DNA of 64,000 bases from contig NZ_JSYG01000020.1 of the NCBI RefSeq assembly GCF_000784735.1, forward strand, positions 31,110-95,109, given 5' to 3'. Shown one piece after another: positions 37,331 to 46,332 of the stretch. The notes beneath the pieces are model-generated. The model did no database searches. It was not told the DNA's origin and was given only the letters and a program-made list of their open reading frames with translations. Each line of letters opens with the position of its first letter. The stretch's first letter is position 1. The DNA is from Dickeya undicola (GTDB lineage: Bacteria; Pseudomonadota; Gammaproteobacteria; Enterobacterales; Enterobacteriaceae). The position numbers and the translations under genes are program-made.

Positions 37331-38581
37331 ATGGCATCAACGCCCCTGCCCATGCCGGAGTACAGCCGCAACATGCGGCTGATTGGACACAGCGATCAGG
37401 GCGGGCGCCCTGATGGCGTACAAGTCATGGTTCACCGAGGTTACGCCTATATTGGACACATGGTGTCCCAGGGCGTTTCCATCGTTGACGTGCGAGATCC
37501 GCAAAACCCCAAACCGGCTGGTTTCATCGCCGCACCGCCGGGCACCTGGAACATTCATCTGCAAACCCACGATGACCTGTTACTGGTAGTTAACGCCCGC
37601 GATCTGTTCGCCGATGCCCGTTTCGCACAAGAAAAAGTCTACTACACACGTTCGGTGGCCGAGACGGTCAGCACCGGCAAACAGGATAAAAGCTGGAGCG
37701 CAGGGCTGCGGATCTTTGATATTTCTACCCCCGACCAGCCGCGGGAAATCAGCTTTCTGCCGCTGGACGGCATCGGCATTCACCGCATCTGGTACGTGGG
37801 CGGTCGCTGGGCGTATGTCTCCGCGCTGCTGGATGGCTACAGTGACTACATTTTTCTGACCATCGACCTGGCCGACCCACGTAAACCAGAAGTCGCTGGC
37901 CGTTACTGGCTGCCGGGTATGCACGCCGCCGGTGGTGAAGCACCGAGTTGGCCGGAAGGCAAACGCTATGCGCTGCATCACGCCATTATCCATGGTGACA
38001 CGGCTTACGGCAGTTGGCGCGATGGCGGCCTGACGCTGCTGGACGTGAGCGACCGCACTCAACCGACACTGATCAGCCATCGCAACTGGAGCCCGCCGTT
38101 TGGCGGCGGCACCCACACCGCGTTGCCGTTGCCGGATCGCGACCTGCTGATCGTGCTGGATGAAGCGGTGCTGGATGATCAGGAAGACGGCGAAAAACTG
38201 ATCTGGGTGTTCGATATCCGCGAACCGTCTAATCCGGTGAGCATCGCCACCTTCCCGCAGCCCAACGAAACCGATTATGTGAAGAAAGGGGCACATTTCG
38301 GCCCGCACAATTTGCATGAAAACCGGCCGGGCAGCTTTATCAGTTCGACGCTGATTTTCGCCACCTACCAGAACGCTGGAGTGCGCGCTTACGACATCAG
38401 CAACCCGTATAGACCGAAAGAAACCGGTGCGTTGGTGCCAGCCGCGCCTGAGCGTATGATGGACAAACGCCCCGGTCGGCCGCGGGTGATCCAGTCCTGC
38501 GACGTGTTTGTCGATGCACAAGGAATAATCTACAGCACCGACTACAACGCCGGATTGTCGATCATCGAATACCGCGGCTAA
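37331..38581 (+). CDS. LVIVD-repeat beta-propeller protein
   Basis: A 416-residue protein made of repeated blade-like units in which a strand of type GVSIVDVRDPQNPKPAGF, GLRIFDISTPDQPREISF, GLTLLDVSDRTQPTLIS, LIWVFDIREPSNPVSIATF, GVRAYDISNPYRPKETG and LSIIEYRG recurs. This is the LVIVD pattern and predicts a beta-propeller. There is no signal peptide, so it is probably cytoplasmic, unlike its partner the periplasmic binding protein 24 bases upstream. The function of the family is not established; enzyme and sugar-handling roles are possible. GGAGG seven bases before the ATG fixes the start. Confidence 0.78.
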   Translation: MASTPLPMPEYSRNMRLIGHSDQGGRPDGVQVMVHRGYAYIGHMVSQGVSIVDVRDPQNPKPAGFIAAPPGTWNIHLQTHDDLLLVVNARDLFADARFAQEKVYYTRSVAETVSTGKQDKSWSAGLRIFDISTPDQPREISFLPLDGIGIHRIWYVGGRWAYVSALLDGYSDYIFLTIDLADPRKPEVAGRYWLPGMHAAGGEAPSWPEGKRYALHHAIIHGDTAYGSWRDGGLTLLDVSDRTQPTLISHRNWSPPFGGGTHTALPLPDRDLLIVLDEAVLDDQEDGEKLIWVFDIREPSNPVSIATFPQPNETDYVKKGAHFGPHNLHENRPGSFISSTLIFATYQNAGVRAYDISNPYRPKETGALVPAAPERMMDKRPGRPRVIQSCDVFVDAQGIIYSTDYNAGLSIIEYRG

Positions 38582-38590
38582 TCACCAGAA

Positions 38591-38620
38591 AATGCGCGCC
38601 GCCGGTGGGTAGCGCGCATT
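38591..38620. terminator. Bidirectional terminator between LVIVD gene and pgl
   Basis: A perfect 9-bp stem AATGCGCGC/GCGCGCATT with a 12-base loop between two convergent genes. Only short T-containing runs flank it, so efficiency is uncertain. Confidence 0.55.
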
Positions 38621-38643
38621 CTGACTTTCTCGTGTGTCAGTTA

Positions 38644-39639
38644 TTAATCCAGTGCCAATACCGACACCCACATCGGCCCCTGACCGACCGGATAGCGCGC
38701 CAGCGGCGTCAGGCCGCCGTTATCCGGCTGAATACGATACACCTCAATGTGATGGGATTTCTGACCGGCCGCGATCAGGAACTGGCCACTGTGGTCGATA
38801 TTAAAACCGCGCGGCTGGGTTTCCGTCGGCTGGTGACCTGCCAGCGTCAGCGTGCCGTCCTGCGCCGACACCTGGAAAATACTCAGCAGGCTGGCGGTAC
38901 GATCGGTGGTGTACAGGTGGCGACCGTCCGGCGTGATGTGGATATCCGCCGCCCAGCAGGTGTCGGCGAAATCCGTCGGCATCGCGTTCAGCGTCTGGAT
39001 ACGGTGGCCTTCACCCTGCGCGTCCAACTCGAACACATCCACCGAGCTGTTCAGCTCGTTGATGCAATAGCTAAAGCGGTTATTCGGATGGTACGCCATA
39101 TGACGTGGCCCGGCACCGGCAGCCGCACGCTGCTCGGCGGGCTGATGCGCGGTCAGACGACCATCGCCGCCGACATCGTACAGCCGAATGCGGTCTTCTT
39201 TCAGGCAGGGTGCCCACAGCACGCGGTTAGCCGGGTCGATATTGGTAGAGTGACAGCCTTCCAGCCCGTCCAGTTGCTGAAGTGGTGCTTGCACCACGCC
39301 GTCTTCACCAATCGGGCTGACGCTGACGCAGGCGTTGCTGTAAGAGGCACTGAACAGGAAACGCCCAGCGTGATCGGTAGACAGGTGTGTCGGGCTACCT
39401 GGCAGCGAGGCGACACCCGCTTCGCTCAATTTCCCTTGTTCATCAATACGGTAGCTGATCACACGAAACTCAGGGCGCACACCCACATAAAGATGGCGTT
39501 GATCCGGCGCTATCACCATCGGCTGCACCTGTCCGGGCACCTCAACTACCTGTAACAAGCTCAATGCTCCGCTGGAAGCGAGTTGCCAGACATGAATCTG
39601 CTGGCTTTCCGGACTGGCGATATAAACCACTTGCTGCAT
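38644..39639 (-). CDS. pgl: 6-phosphogluconolactonase
   Basis: Seven-bladed beta-propeller lactonase that hydrolyses 6-phosphogluconolactone, the step before Gnd in the pentose phosphate pathway. It is 331 residues from the start at 39639 ([20 protein letters not shown]), equal to E. coli Pgl (YbhE). Further family features are [20 protein letters not shown] and [27 protein letters not shown] precedes this ATG; the longer frame lacks similarity. It is divergent from ybhA, as in E. coli. Its metabolic partner gnd is at the other end of this window. Confidence 0.95.
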   Translation of the reverse strand: MQQVVYIASPESQQIHVWQLASSGALSLLQVVEVPGQVQPMVIAPDQRHLYVGVRPEFRVISYRIDEQGKLSEAGVASLPGSPTHLSTDHAGRFLFSASYSNACVSVSPIGEDGVVQAPLQQLDGLEGCHSTNIDPANRVLWAPCLKEDRIRLYDVGGDGRLTAHQPAEQRAAAGAGPRHMAYHPNNRFSYCINELNSSVDVFELDAQGEGHRIQTLNAMPTDFADTCWAADIHITPDGRHLYTTDRTASLLSIFQVSAQDGTLTLAGHQPTETQPRGFNIDHSGQFLIAAGQKSHHIEVYRIQPDNGGLTPLARYPVGQGPMWVSVLALD

Positions 39640-39870
39640 TCGATTCTCCTTGTTGGCCTCAATGAGGCGGCAGGCGCGCGTCTCGTTGCGCGCAGGCAAT
39701 GCTCTCGTTTATCGGTGATGACTCTTAGCAGTGATAACTCTTAGCGGTAACGAGCTTCTATCGATGATGACTTTCGCATAAGAACCGGCACGGAAAAAGG
39801 GCCTGTTGATCAGGGCGGCTGACAGTGTACCATCGGGAAGAAGTGAACCCGATAATCTGATGAGAATACC
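39640..39870. other. pgl / ybhA divergent spacer with a tandem repeat
   Basis: This 231-base spacer must carry both divergent promoters. It contains a 16-base tandem repeat, GTGATGACTCTTAGCA and GTGATAACTCTTAGCG, at 39715-39746, with a partial third copy (GATGATGACTTTCGCA) from 39763. No known regulator site is recognised. Confidence 0.45.
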
Positions 39871-40692
39871 ATGACCTATCGCATCATTGCCCTCGATCTG
39901 GACGGCACGCTGTTAACGCAAAAGAAAACCATTCTGCCAGCGTCGTTACAGGCACTGGCACAAGCCAGACAAGCAGGCATCAAGGTCATCATTGTGACCG
40001 GCCGCCACCACTCGGCGATCCATCCGTTTTATCAGGCGCTGGCACTGGATACCCCGGCGATCTGCTGCAACGGCACCTATCTGTACGACTATCAGACCGG
40101 GCAAACCCACGACGCCAACCCGCTCACGCCAGCGCAAGCCAAAAGCGTTCTACAACGGTTGCAGCAGTTTTCCATCCACGGCCTGATGTACGCGGACGAC
40201 GCCATGCTCTACCAGCATATTACCGGTCACATTACCCGTACACAGACCTGGGCGGAGCAACTGCCAGCGTCACAGCGCCCGGTATTTCGTCAGGTAGACG
40301 ACCTGCTGGCCGCCACCGACCACAGCCGTTCTATCTGGAAATTCGCCACCCACCACACCGATACCGCGGCACTGAACGACTTCGCTCATCTGGTTGAGCA
40401 GGAACTGGGGCTGTCCTGCGAATGGTCATGGATGGATCAGGTGGATATTGCCCAGACCGGCAACAGTAAGGGCCGCTTGCTGCAACGCTGGGTAGAATCA
40501 CAAGGGTTCAGCATGAATGAGGTGGTAGCGTTCGGCGATAACTTCAATGATATCAGTATGCTATCAACCGCCGGATTGGGGGTGGCGATGGGCAACAGCG
40601 CCGACGAAGTGAAAGCGCACGCCAAACTGGTGATTGGTGATAACGAGCAACCCGGCATCGCCGAGGTGATTCGCCGCCAGGTACTGGCCTGA
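39871..40692 (+). CDS. ybhA: HAD-superfamily sugar/pyridoxal phosphate phosphatase
   Basis: Cof-type HAD hydrolase of 273 residues. Motif I is IALDLDGTLLTQKKT (Asp9 and Asp11 region), motif II IIVTGRH near residue 45, motif III Lys near 200 (QTGNSKGRLLQRW), and motif IV VVAFGDNFNDISMLSTAGLG near 215. E. coli YbhA (272 residues) hydrolyses pyridoxal phosphate and some sugar phosphates. The gene stands between pgl and modC as in E. coli. A stem GCTACGG/CCGTAGC after the stop may end both this gene and modC. Confidence 0.92.
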   Translation: MTYRIIALDLDGTLLTQKKTILPASLQALAQARQAGIKVIIVTGRHHSAIHPFYQALALDTPAICCNGTYLYDYQTGQTHDANPLTPAQAKSVLQRLQQFSIHGLMYADDAMLYQHITGHITRTQTWAEQLPASQRPVFRQVDDLLAATDHSRSIWKFATHHTDTAALNDFAHLVEQELGLSCEWSWMDQVDIAQTGNSKGRLLQRWVESQGFSMNEVVAFGDNFNDISMLSTAGLGVAMGNSADEVKAHAKLVIGDNEQPGIAEVIRRQVLA

Positions 40693-40695
40693 ACC

Positions 40696-40727
40696 GCTAC
40701 GGTCCCCGCCGAAACGGGCGCCGTAGC
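40696..40727. terminator. Hairpin between ybhA and modC
   Basis: GCTACGG (40696-40702) pairs with CCGTAGC (40721-40727); the 18-base loop can pair further (CCCCG with CGGG). It separates two convergent genes, with no clear T-run. Confidence 0.45.
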
Positions 40728-40749
40728 TGGGTCTAAGTCTGGGTAGAGG

Positions 40750-41808
40750 TTAAGCCGTAATCGACACGCTCTTGATCTGAGCGTACAGGTTCTGCCCGGA
40801 GGTCAACGCCAGCTCGTCCCGCGCCCAGGGCGTAATGCGCGCCCACAGAATCTGCCCGCCGATATCCAGTTTGACTTCAACCTGCTCGCCTACGTCAAGG
40901 CACTCCATCACCCTGGCGGACAGCACGTTGCGGATACTGCTCGCCACCGGGCGCTGCGTCACCAGCGATACGTCCGCCGCATTGATGCGAATCCGCAGCG
41001 CCGAGGTGAGCGGCGCATCAACGCGCCCAACCCACAGATGCTGCTCGCCCAGCGACAGCGCGGTCATGGCGTAATGCGGGTGGTGCTCCATCACCGTCAC
41101 CTTCAGGATACTGCTCTGTTCCTCGCGCGGCAGCCAGGCCCGCAGCGCGTTACTGGCCCACACCTCTTCCAGCGAACCCTGTGCCTTGACCTGCCCTTTG
41201 TCCAGCACCAGTACCTTGTCCGCCAGCCGCAGCACCTCTTCCAGACTGTGGCTGACATACAAGATCGGCGTGTTGACCTCGCGCGCCAGCCGCTCCAGAT
41301 AAGGCAGCAGCTCGCGCTTGCGCGGCACATCCAGCGACGCCAGCGGTTCATCCATCAACAATAGCTCCGGAGCCGTCAACAGCGCGCGGCCAATCGCCAC
41401 TCGCTGCTTTTCGCCGCCCGATAGGGTGAGCGGGTAACGCTTGAGCAAATGCCCGATGCCGAGCAACTGCACAATATCGTCGAATTGCGCCTGCATCTGC
41501 GCCGCCATGCCGTAACGCAGATTCCCCACCACCCGGTAGTGCGGAAATAGCCGCGCATCCTGAAAAACGTAGCCGATACGGCGTTTTTCCGGCGGCAGGA
41601 ACACGCCGTTATCCCGATCGGACAGTACCCGGTCGTTCAACTGAATCCGCCCCTTATCCGGCCGCGTCAGGCCAACGATAGCGTTGATCAACGATGTTTT
41701 ACCGGCACCGGATACCCCGAATACAGCGGTAATTCCGCTGGCAGGGAGCTGGGTGGCGACGCTGAGCGTCAGGTCGCCCAGTTGCTGAGTAAAATCCAGT
41801 TGCAGCAT
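40750..41808 (-). CDS. modC: Molybdate ABC transporter, ATP-binding protein
   Basis: ATPase of the ModABC molybdate importer on the inner face of the cytoplasmic membrane. Walker A is [16 protein letters not shown] near residue 30, the signature is [17 protein letters not shown] near 130, and Walker B is [12 protein letters not shown] near 150. The C-terminal Mop/TOBE domain (near 280-352) binds molybdate and is typical of ModC. The start at 41808 gives 352 residues as in E. coli, and its ATG shares one base with the modB stop codon (TAATG), showing translational coupling. Confidence 0.96.
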   Translation of the reverse strand: MLQLDFTQQLGDLTLSVATQLPASGITAVFGVSGAGKTSLINAIVGLTRPDKGRIQLNDRVLSDRDNGVFLPPEKRRIGYVFQDARLFPHYRVVGNLRYGMAAQMQAQFDDIVQLLGIGHLLKRYPLTLSGGEKQRVAIGRALLTAPELLLMDEPLASLDVPRKRELLPYLERLAREVNTPILYVSHSLEEVLRLADKVLVLDKGQVKAQGSLEEVWASNALRAWLPREEQSSILKVTVMEHHPHYAMTALSLGEQHLWVGRVDAPLTSALRIRINAADVSLVTQRPVASSIRNVLSARVMECLDVGEQVEVKLDIGGQILWARITPWARDELALTSGQNLYAQIKSVSITA

Positions 41809-42497
41809 TATCCCCCCAACCGCTTGCGGCTCCAGCGCGTGAGCCATTCCGACAACAACAGCGACACCAGCGACAACACGATGGCGATGAGACACAACCG
41901 GGCAGCCTGCATTTCCGCGCCCGGCGTTTCAATCAGCGTATACATGGCATTCGGAATGGTGCGGGTTTCCCCCGGAATGTTGGACACAAAGGTGATGGTG
42001 GCACCGAACTCCCCCAGCGAACGGGCGAACGCCAGTACGGTGCCGACAATGATGCCAGGCAAGGTCAGCGGCAGCGTAATGGTGAAAAATACCCGCCAGC
42101 GACCGGCACCCAGCGTGCGCGCCGCCAGCTCCAGCCGGGTATCCACCGCTTCCAGCGCCAGCCGGATGGCGCGCACCATCAGCGGGAACGCCACCACCGC
42201 CGAGGCCAGCGCCGCACCATGCCAACTGAAGCTGAAGCTGAAACCAAACCAGCTATAGAGCCAACTGCCTACCACACCTTTACGCCCCATGATGATCAGC
42301 AACAGATAGCCGATCACCACCGGTGGCAGCACCAGCGGCAGGTGGATCACGCTGTCCAGCAGCGACTTGCCGACAAAGCGGCAACGCGCCAGCACCCAGG
42401 CGGCCAGAATACCCAGCGGCAAACTACAGCTTACCGCCACCAGCGATACCTTGAGGCTCAGCGCAACCGCCTGCCATTCGTAATCACTGAGCAGCAT
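41808..42497 (-). CDS. modB: Molybdate ABC transporter, permease
   Basis: Integral membrane permease of the molybdate importer, 229 residues, with five to six membrane helices. The conserved cytoplasmic loop that contacts ModC reads [20 protein letters not shown]. It overlaps modA by 14 bases and modC by one base, so the three genes are a tight operon. Confidence 0.96.
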   Translation of the reverse strand: MLLSDYEWQAVALSLKVSLVAVSCSLPLGILAAWVLARCRFVGKSLLDSVIHLPLVLPPVVIGYLLLIIMGRKGVVGSWLYSWFGFSFSFSWHGAALASAVVAFPLMVRAIRLALEAVDTRLELAARTLGAGRWRVFFTITLPLTLPGIIVGTVLAFARSLGEFGATITFVSNIPGETRTIPNAMYTLIETPGAEMQAARLCLIAIVLSLVSLLLSEWLTRWSRKRLGG

Positions 42498-43269
42498 TAA
42501 CCGGCGTGAATCCGTATTGTTTAAATACCACCGCCGCCTGAGGCGTTTTCAGGTAGTCAAAGAAGGCTTTGACTGCCGGGGTGTTATGTCCTTTGACAAT
42601 CGCCATCGGGTATTCCACGGGCTTGTGGGTGTTGTCTGGGAAAATACCGACCACTTTCACTTTGGTGCTGGCAACCGCATCCGAACCGTAAACAATCCCC
42701 AACGGAGCCTCTTCACGCTCCACCAGCACCATAGCAGCGCGCACGTCATTGGCACGTGCCATCAACGGCGACAGTGCATCCCAGGCGTTCAGTTTCTGTA
42801 GCGCTTCTTTAGCATAGATACCGGCTGGCACATGATCCGGGTCGCCGACTGCCAAACGTCCGTCTTTCAGCAAGCCTTTCCAGTCGGTTTTATCGTCGAT
42901 CTTGAATCCTTTGAGGTCGGAAGCCTTCGGTGCAATCACCACCAGTTTATTGCCCAGAAGAGTATAACGGGTGTCGTTTTCGGTCAGTTGCTTGCCCTGG
43001 GCGTAATCCATCCACTGCTGATCTGCTGAAATGAACAGGTCAGCAGGTGCCCCTTGCTCAATCTGACGCGCCAGCGTCGATGACGAGGCGTAAGAGGCTA
43101 CGATGGAAACCTGTTTTTCCTTCTGATATTGCGCGGCGATATCCTGCAACGCATTGGTCAGCGACGCGGCGGCAAATACAGTTACCTTATCCTGCGCCAG
43201 CGCGGTGTTCGCGCTCATACCTAGTGTCAATGCGGCAGCAGTCAGCCAGTAAGTCCATTGCTGTTTCAT
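42484..43269 (-). CDS. modA: Molybdate-binding periplasmic protein
   Basis: Periplasmic binding protein that captures molybdate (and tungstate) for ModBC. The 261-residue precursor has a signal peptide to about residue 25 (TYWLTAAALTLGMSANTALA). The mature protein begins KVTVFAAASLTNALQDIAAQ, where the first anion-binding serine lies. SYASSSTLARQIEQGAPADL carries the second serine region, and GDPDHVPAGIYAKEAL the next. A ModE operator lies just upstream, so expression should fall when molybdate is plentiful. Confidence 0.97.
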   Translation of the reverse strand: MKQQWTYWLTAAALTLGMSANTALAQDKVTVFAAASLTNALQDIAAQYQKEKQVSIVASYASSSTLARQIEQGAPADLFISADQQWMDYAQGKQLTENDTRYTLLGNKLVVIAPKASDLKGFKIDDKTDWKGLLKDGRLAVGDPDHVPAGIYAKEALQKLNAWDALSPLMARANDVRAAMVLVEREEAPLGIVYGSDAVASTKVKVVGIFPDNTHKPVEYPMAIVKGHNTPAVKAFFDYLKTPQAAVVFKQYGFTPVNAAQ

Positions 43270-43287
43270 TTTTTCTCCCGAGGTTTT

Positions 43288-43314
43288 TCGTTGTGTAGTT
43301 AATAATATAACGAT
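43288..43314 (-). promoter_or_regulatory. ModE operator upstream of modA
   Basis: The sequence TCGTTGTGTA, six bases, then ATATAACGAT is a near-perfect match to the ModE site (two CGTTATAT-type half-sites in inverted orientation). It is centred about 32 bases before the modA ATG. ModE with bound molybdate represses modABC in E. coli (established). The modE gene lies 450 bases away. Confidence 0.85.
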
Positions 43315-43368
43315 AAATACCGAATTCTGGCCGCCTTGTCATTGTTCTTAAGCAAAAAAGTCTTAAGC

Positions 43369-43393
43369 AAAAAAAATCCGGCAAATGCCGGAT
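43369..43393 (-). terminator. Terminator after acrZ
   Basis: On the minus strand ATCCGGC-ATTT-GCCGGAT is followed by eight T residues, 29 bases after the acrZ stop codon. Beyond the T-run the 15-base unit TCTTAAGCAAAAAAG (plus strand, 43346 and 43361) is repeated twice, giving a second T-tract. Confidence 0.88.
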
Positions 43394-43421
43394 TCATCAG
43401 AAAGGGAAACCTGGGAAGGGA

Positions 43422-43571
43422 TTATTTTCGCGCCGGGGAGGACTCGCGATGGCCGATGGCGGAAAACAGGTTGAACACTTCGCCCAACCCATAAATAGCC
43501 CCCAAAATCAGCGCCATCATCACCGGCACCATGCACACCGCAAACACCAGGCTTTTCAACAATTCCAACAT
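43422..43571 (-). CDS. acrZ: Multidrug efflux pump accessory protein AcrZ
   Basis: A 49-residue single-helix inner membrane protein that binds AcrB and modulates drug recognition by AcrAB-TolC in E. coli. The sequence starts [20 protein letters not shown] and continues [16 protein letters not shown], almost the E. coli AcrZ sequence, with a more variable C-terminus. The internal ATG at 43571 is the right start; the 103-codon frame around it has an upstream part without similarity. It sits between modA and modE in the E. coli order, divergent from modE. Confidence 0.93.
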   Translation of the reverse strand: MLELLKSLVFAVCMVPVMMALILGAIYGLGEVFNLFSAIGHRESSPARK

Positions 43572-43768
43572 ATCGACCTCGTCTTTCACCGTAGCTGGCC
43601 GTCGCGCCGCCAGTCTCTCATTGATTCGGGGTAGACTATCCTCATCCCCATGACTGCTGATGAGTTTACCTGAACCGCCGGAATTAGAGCGGCCATTTGT
43701 GCGGTTTGCCTGTTTCGCGCAAAACGATGACAATACAAACGATTAGCGACCCAGATACGGATGTGACC

Positions 43769-44560
43769 ATGCAAGCAGAAATTCTCCTTACCCTGAAACT
43801 CCAGCAGCGGCTATTCGCCGACCCGCGTCGCATTGCGCTGCTCAAGCAAGTGCAGCAGACCGGCTCCATCAGCCAGGGAGCCCGGCTGGCCGACATCAGC
43901 TACAAAAGCGCCTGGGACGCGATTAACGAGATGAACCAGCTGGCGGAGCAGACCATTGTCGAGCGGACTACCGGCGGCAAAGGCGGCGGCGGTGCAATGC
44001 TGACCCGTTACGGTGAGCGCCTGTTGCAACTGTATGACCTGCTGGCACAGATTCAGCAGAAAGCCTTCGATGTATTACAGGACGATAACCTGCCGCTGGA
44101 CAGCCTGCTGGCGGCCATCGCCCGCTTTTCGCTACAGACCAGCGCCCGCAATCAATTTTTCGGCACCGTACTGGAGCGCGACCAACAGCAGGTGCAGCAG
44201 CATCTGTCGATCCTGCTGGCGGACGGCCGTACCCGCATTCAGGCCGCACTGACCCAACAGAGTGCCGACAGGCTGCAACTGACCAGCGGCAAAGACGTGC
44301 TGGCGCTGATTAAAGCCCCCTGGGTTACCGTCACCCCGCAAACCACGCCCGCGCCTGCTCACGACAATGTTCTGCCCGGCCGAATCAGCCACCTGCAACC
44401 CGGTCCGGCGCAAAGCGAAGTCCTGGTCACGCTGGAAGGCGGCGAAGTGGTGTGCGCCACCCTGCCCAATGATGACGTGACGCGCCAGAGGCTACAGTTG
44501 GAGATGGCGGTGTACGCCAGTTTTAACGCGGATCAGGTGATTATTGCCACCCTGTGTTGA
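43769..44560 (+). CDS. modE: Molybdate-dependent transcriptional regulator
   Basis: Cytoplasmic molybdate sensor and DNA-binding protein of 263 residues (E. coli 262). The N-terminal winged helix-turn-helix includes GSISQGARLADISYKSAWDA and the family hallmark TTGGKGGGGAMLTRYG near residue 75. Two C-terminal Mop domains bind molybdate (TSARNQFFGTVLERDQQQVQ and LPGRISHLQPGPAQSEVLV). The start at 43769 (MQAEILLTLKLQQRLFADP) matches E. coli; 24 upstream codons do not. It likely represses modABC through the operator at 43288-43314. Confidence 0.96.
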   Translation: MQAEILLTLKLQQRLFADPRRIALLKQVQQTGSISQGARLADISYKSAWDAINEMNQLAEQTIVERTTGGKGGGGAMLTRYGERLLQLYDLLAQIQQKAFDVLQDDNLPLDSLLAAIARFSLQTSARNQFFGTVLERDQQQVQQHLSILLADGRTRIQAALTQQSADRLQLTSGKDVLALIKAPWVTVTPQTTPAPAHDNVLPGRISHLQPGPAQSEVLVTLEGGEVVCATLPNDDVTRQRLQLEMAVYASFNADQVIIATLC

Positions 44561-44644
44561 CACACACAGGGCACAACGCACCTTGACAAGTCGGTCGCAT
44601 CCCTTTACCCGTAAAGGCTCTGTCATTTCGCAAAGGGAATCATC

Positions 44645-46114
44645 ATGTCATTGCTGCACATCCATCAGGCACAGTTCCGGTTAAGCGATACCCGGATGAT
44701 GCGTCTGGATGAACTCACGTTGCATCAGGATCAATGCTGGGCGTTCGTCGGTGCTAACGGCAGCGGGAAATCGGCGCTGGCACGCGCGCTCTCCGGTGAG
44801 CTACTGTTGTTGTCAGGGCAACGCCAGTGTGACTTCCAGCGCGCGGTACGCCTCTCTTTCGAGCAACTGCAACAGTTGGTGTCGCAGGAGTGGCAACGCA
44901 ACAACACCGATATGTTGAGTGCCGACGAGGACGACACCGGGCGCACCACCGCCGAGGTGATCCAGGATAGCGTGCGCGATGCCGACCGCTGCCGCCAGTT
45001 GGCGACGCAATTCGGCATCCTCCCTCTGCTCGATCGCCGCTTCAAATACCTCTCTACCGGTGAAACCCGCAAGACCATGCTGTGTCAGGCGCTGATGGCG
45101 CAGCCGGACCTGTTAATTCTCGACGAACCGTTCGACGGGCTGGACGTCGCCTCTCGTGCGCAGTTGGCCGACCTGCTGGCGTCGCTGGCGGCGCAGGGGC
45201 AAACACTGGTGCTGATCCTCAACCGCTTCGAGGATATTCCGGCGTTTGTCGGCCAGGTCGGCGTACTGGCGGATTGCACCCTGACCCGGCAAGGCGCACG
45301 CGAGGCGATTCTGTCCGACGCACTGGTGTCGCAGTTAGCACATAGCGAAACCCTGACCGACACCGCGCTGCCAGAAGCGGAAGACCCGACCCAGCGCCCG
45401 GCCTTGTCGCCAGATCAACCGCGCATTCGTCTGCTGCACGGCGTGGTGAGCTACAACGATCGCCGCATTCTGGATGACCTGAGCTGGGAAGTGCTGCCGG
45501 GCCAGCACTGGCAAATCGTCGGGCCGAACGGCGCGGGCAAATCCACCCTGCTGAGCCTGATCACCGGCGACCATCCACAGGGCTACAGCAATGACCTGAC
45601 GCTGTTTGGCCGTCGGCGCGGCAGCGGCGAAACCATCTGGGATATCAAGCGTCACATCGGCTACGTCAGCAGCAGCCTGCATCTGGAGTACCGCGTCAGC
45701 ACCAGCGTACGTAACGTGATCCTCTCCGGCTTCTTCGACTCCATCGGCATTTATCAGGCGGTGTCGGACCGCCAGCGCTTTCTCGCCGCCCAGTGGCTGG
45801 CACTGCTCGGCCTGCCGGACAGCGTGGCCGATGCCCCGTTCCAATCATTGTCCTGGGGCCAGCAACGGCTGGCGCTGATTGTGCGTGCGCTGGTGAAACA
45901 CCCGGCATTACTGATCCTGGACGAACCGTTGCAAGGGCTAGACCCGCTCAACCGTCAGCTTATCCGCCGCTGGCTGGATATTCTGATCGGCCAGGGACAA
46001 ACCCAACTGTTGTTCGTCTCCCACCATGCGGAAGACGCGCCGGACTGCATCACCCATCGTCTGACTTTTGTGCCAAACGGCGACGGCTATCGCTACCAGA
46101 TAGAAAATTGCTGA
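44645..46114 (+). CDS. modF: Tandem ABC-ATPase protein ModF
   Basis: A 489-residue protein with two ABC ATPase domains and no membrane part. Domain 1: Walker A FVGANGSGKSALARAL near residue 38, a degenerate signature YLSTGETRKTML, Walker B LLILDEPFDGLD. Domain 2: Walker A VGPNGAGKSTLLSLI near 298, signature LSWGQQRLALI, Walker B LLILDEPLQGLD. E. coli ModF (490 residues, formerly PhrA) resembles ModC; its function is unproven, and it is thought to be linked to molybdenum handling. It follows modE by 84 bases and is probably cotranscribed. Confidence 0.93.
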   Translation: MSLLHIHQAQFRLSDTRMMRLDELTLHQDQCWAFVGANGSGKSALARALSGELLLLSGQRQCDFQRAVRLSFEQLQQLVSQEWQRNNTDMLSADEDDTGRTTAEVIQDSVRDADRCRQLATQFGILPLLDRRFKYLSTGETRKTMLCQALMAQPDLLILDEPFDGLDVASRAQLADLLASLAAQGQTLVLILNRFEDIPAFVGQVGVLADCTLTRQGAREAILSDALVSQLAHSETLTDTALPEAEDPTQRPALSPDQPRIRLLHGVVSYNDRRILDDLSWEVLPGQHWQIVGPNGAGKSTLLSLITGDHPQGYSNDLTLFGRRRGSGETIWDIKRHIGYVSSSLHLEYRVSTSVRNVILSGFFDSIGIYQAVSDRQRFLAAQWLALLGLPDSVADAPFQSLSWGQQRLALIVRALVKHPALLILDEPLQGLDPLNRQLIRRWLDILIGQGQTQLLFVSHHAEDAPDCITHRLTFVPNGDGYRYQIENC

Positions 46115-46177
46115 CCCTTCACAGACGGTTTCGTTTCCAGCGGAACCGTCATCTCATCATCTCTGGCGATCAATTTA
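46115..46177 (+). terminator. Possible terminator after modF
   Basis: GACGGTT (46124-46130) can pair with AACCGTC (46144-46150) ten bases after the modF stop codon. No T-run follows, so the assignment is tentative. It separates modF from the gal control region. Confidence 0.35.
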
Positions 46178-46193
46178 GTGATAACGCTACCAC
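46178..46193 (+). promoter_or_regulatory. GalR/GalS-type external operator upstream of galE
   Basis: GTGATAACGCTACCAC matches the GalR-family pattern GTGNAANCGNTTNCAC at all but two defined positions, and the two changes are symmetrical, so the site remains a palindrome. In E. coli an external and an internal operator bind GalR or GalS and loop the DNA (established). Here the centre is 213 bases from that of the internal operator, against about 113 in E. coli. Confidence 0.65.
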
Positions 46194-46295
46194 AAAGAAT
46201 ACGATGTATTTCGCCCGGCAGCACATCGCGCTATGCTGGTCGCTCACGCGATCAGGCAAGGGGTAAAAAGTGAGCTGACAGCCTTAATTATCGCT

Positions 46296-46317
46296 ATTTA
46301 CGGCGTTGATCACCTTT
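46296..46317 (+). promoter_or_regulatory. Degenerate CRP site of the gal promoter
   Basis: The right half GATCACCTTT fits the CRP consensus closely; the left half is poor. The centre (46306.5) is 41.5 bases before the start point predicted from the -10 element at 46336, which is the position of the CRP site at E. coli gal P1. The position supports it more than the sequence does. Confidence 0.45.
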
Positions 46318-46332
46318 TTCCTGCCAGGGTCA

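Noticed and set aside
37580..38521. Minus-strand frame of 313 codons opposite the LVIVD gene
   Set aside because: Antisense frame; the plus-strand protein has clear internal repeats and a strong ribosome site.
45335..45844. Minus-strand frame opposite modF
   Set aside because: Shadow of the second ABC domain of modF.
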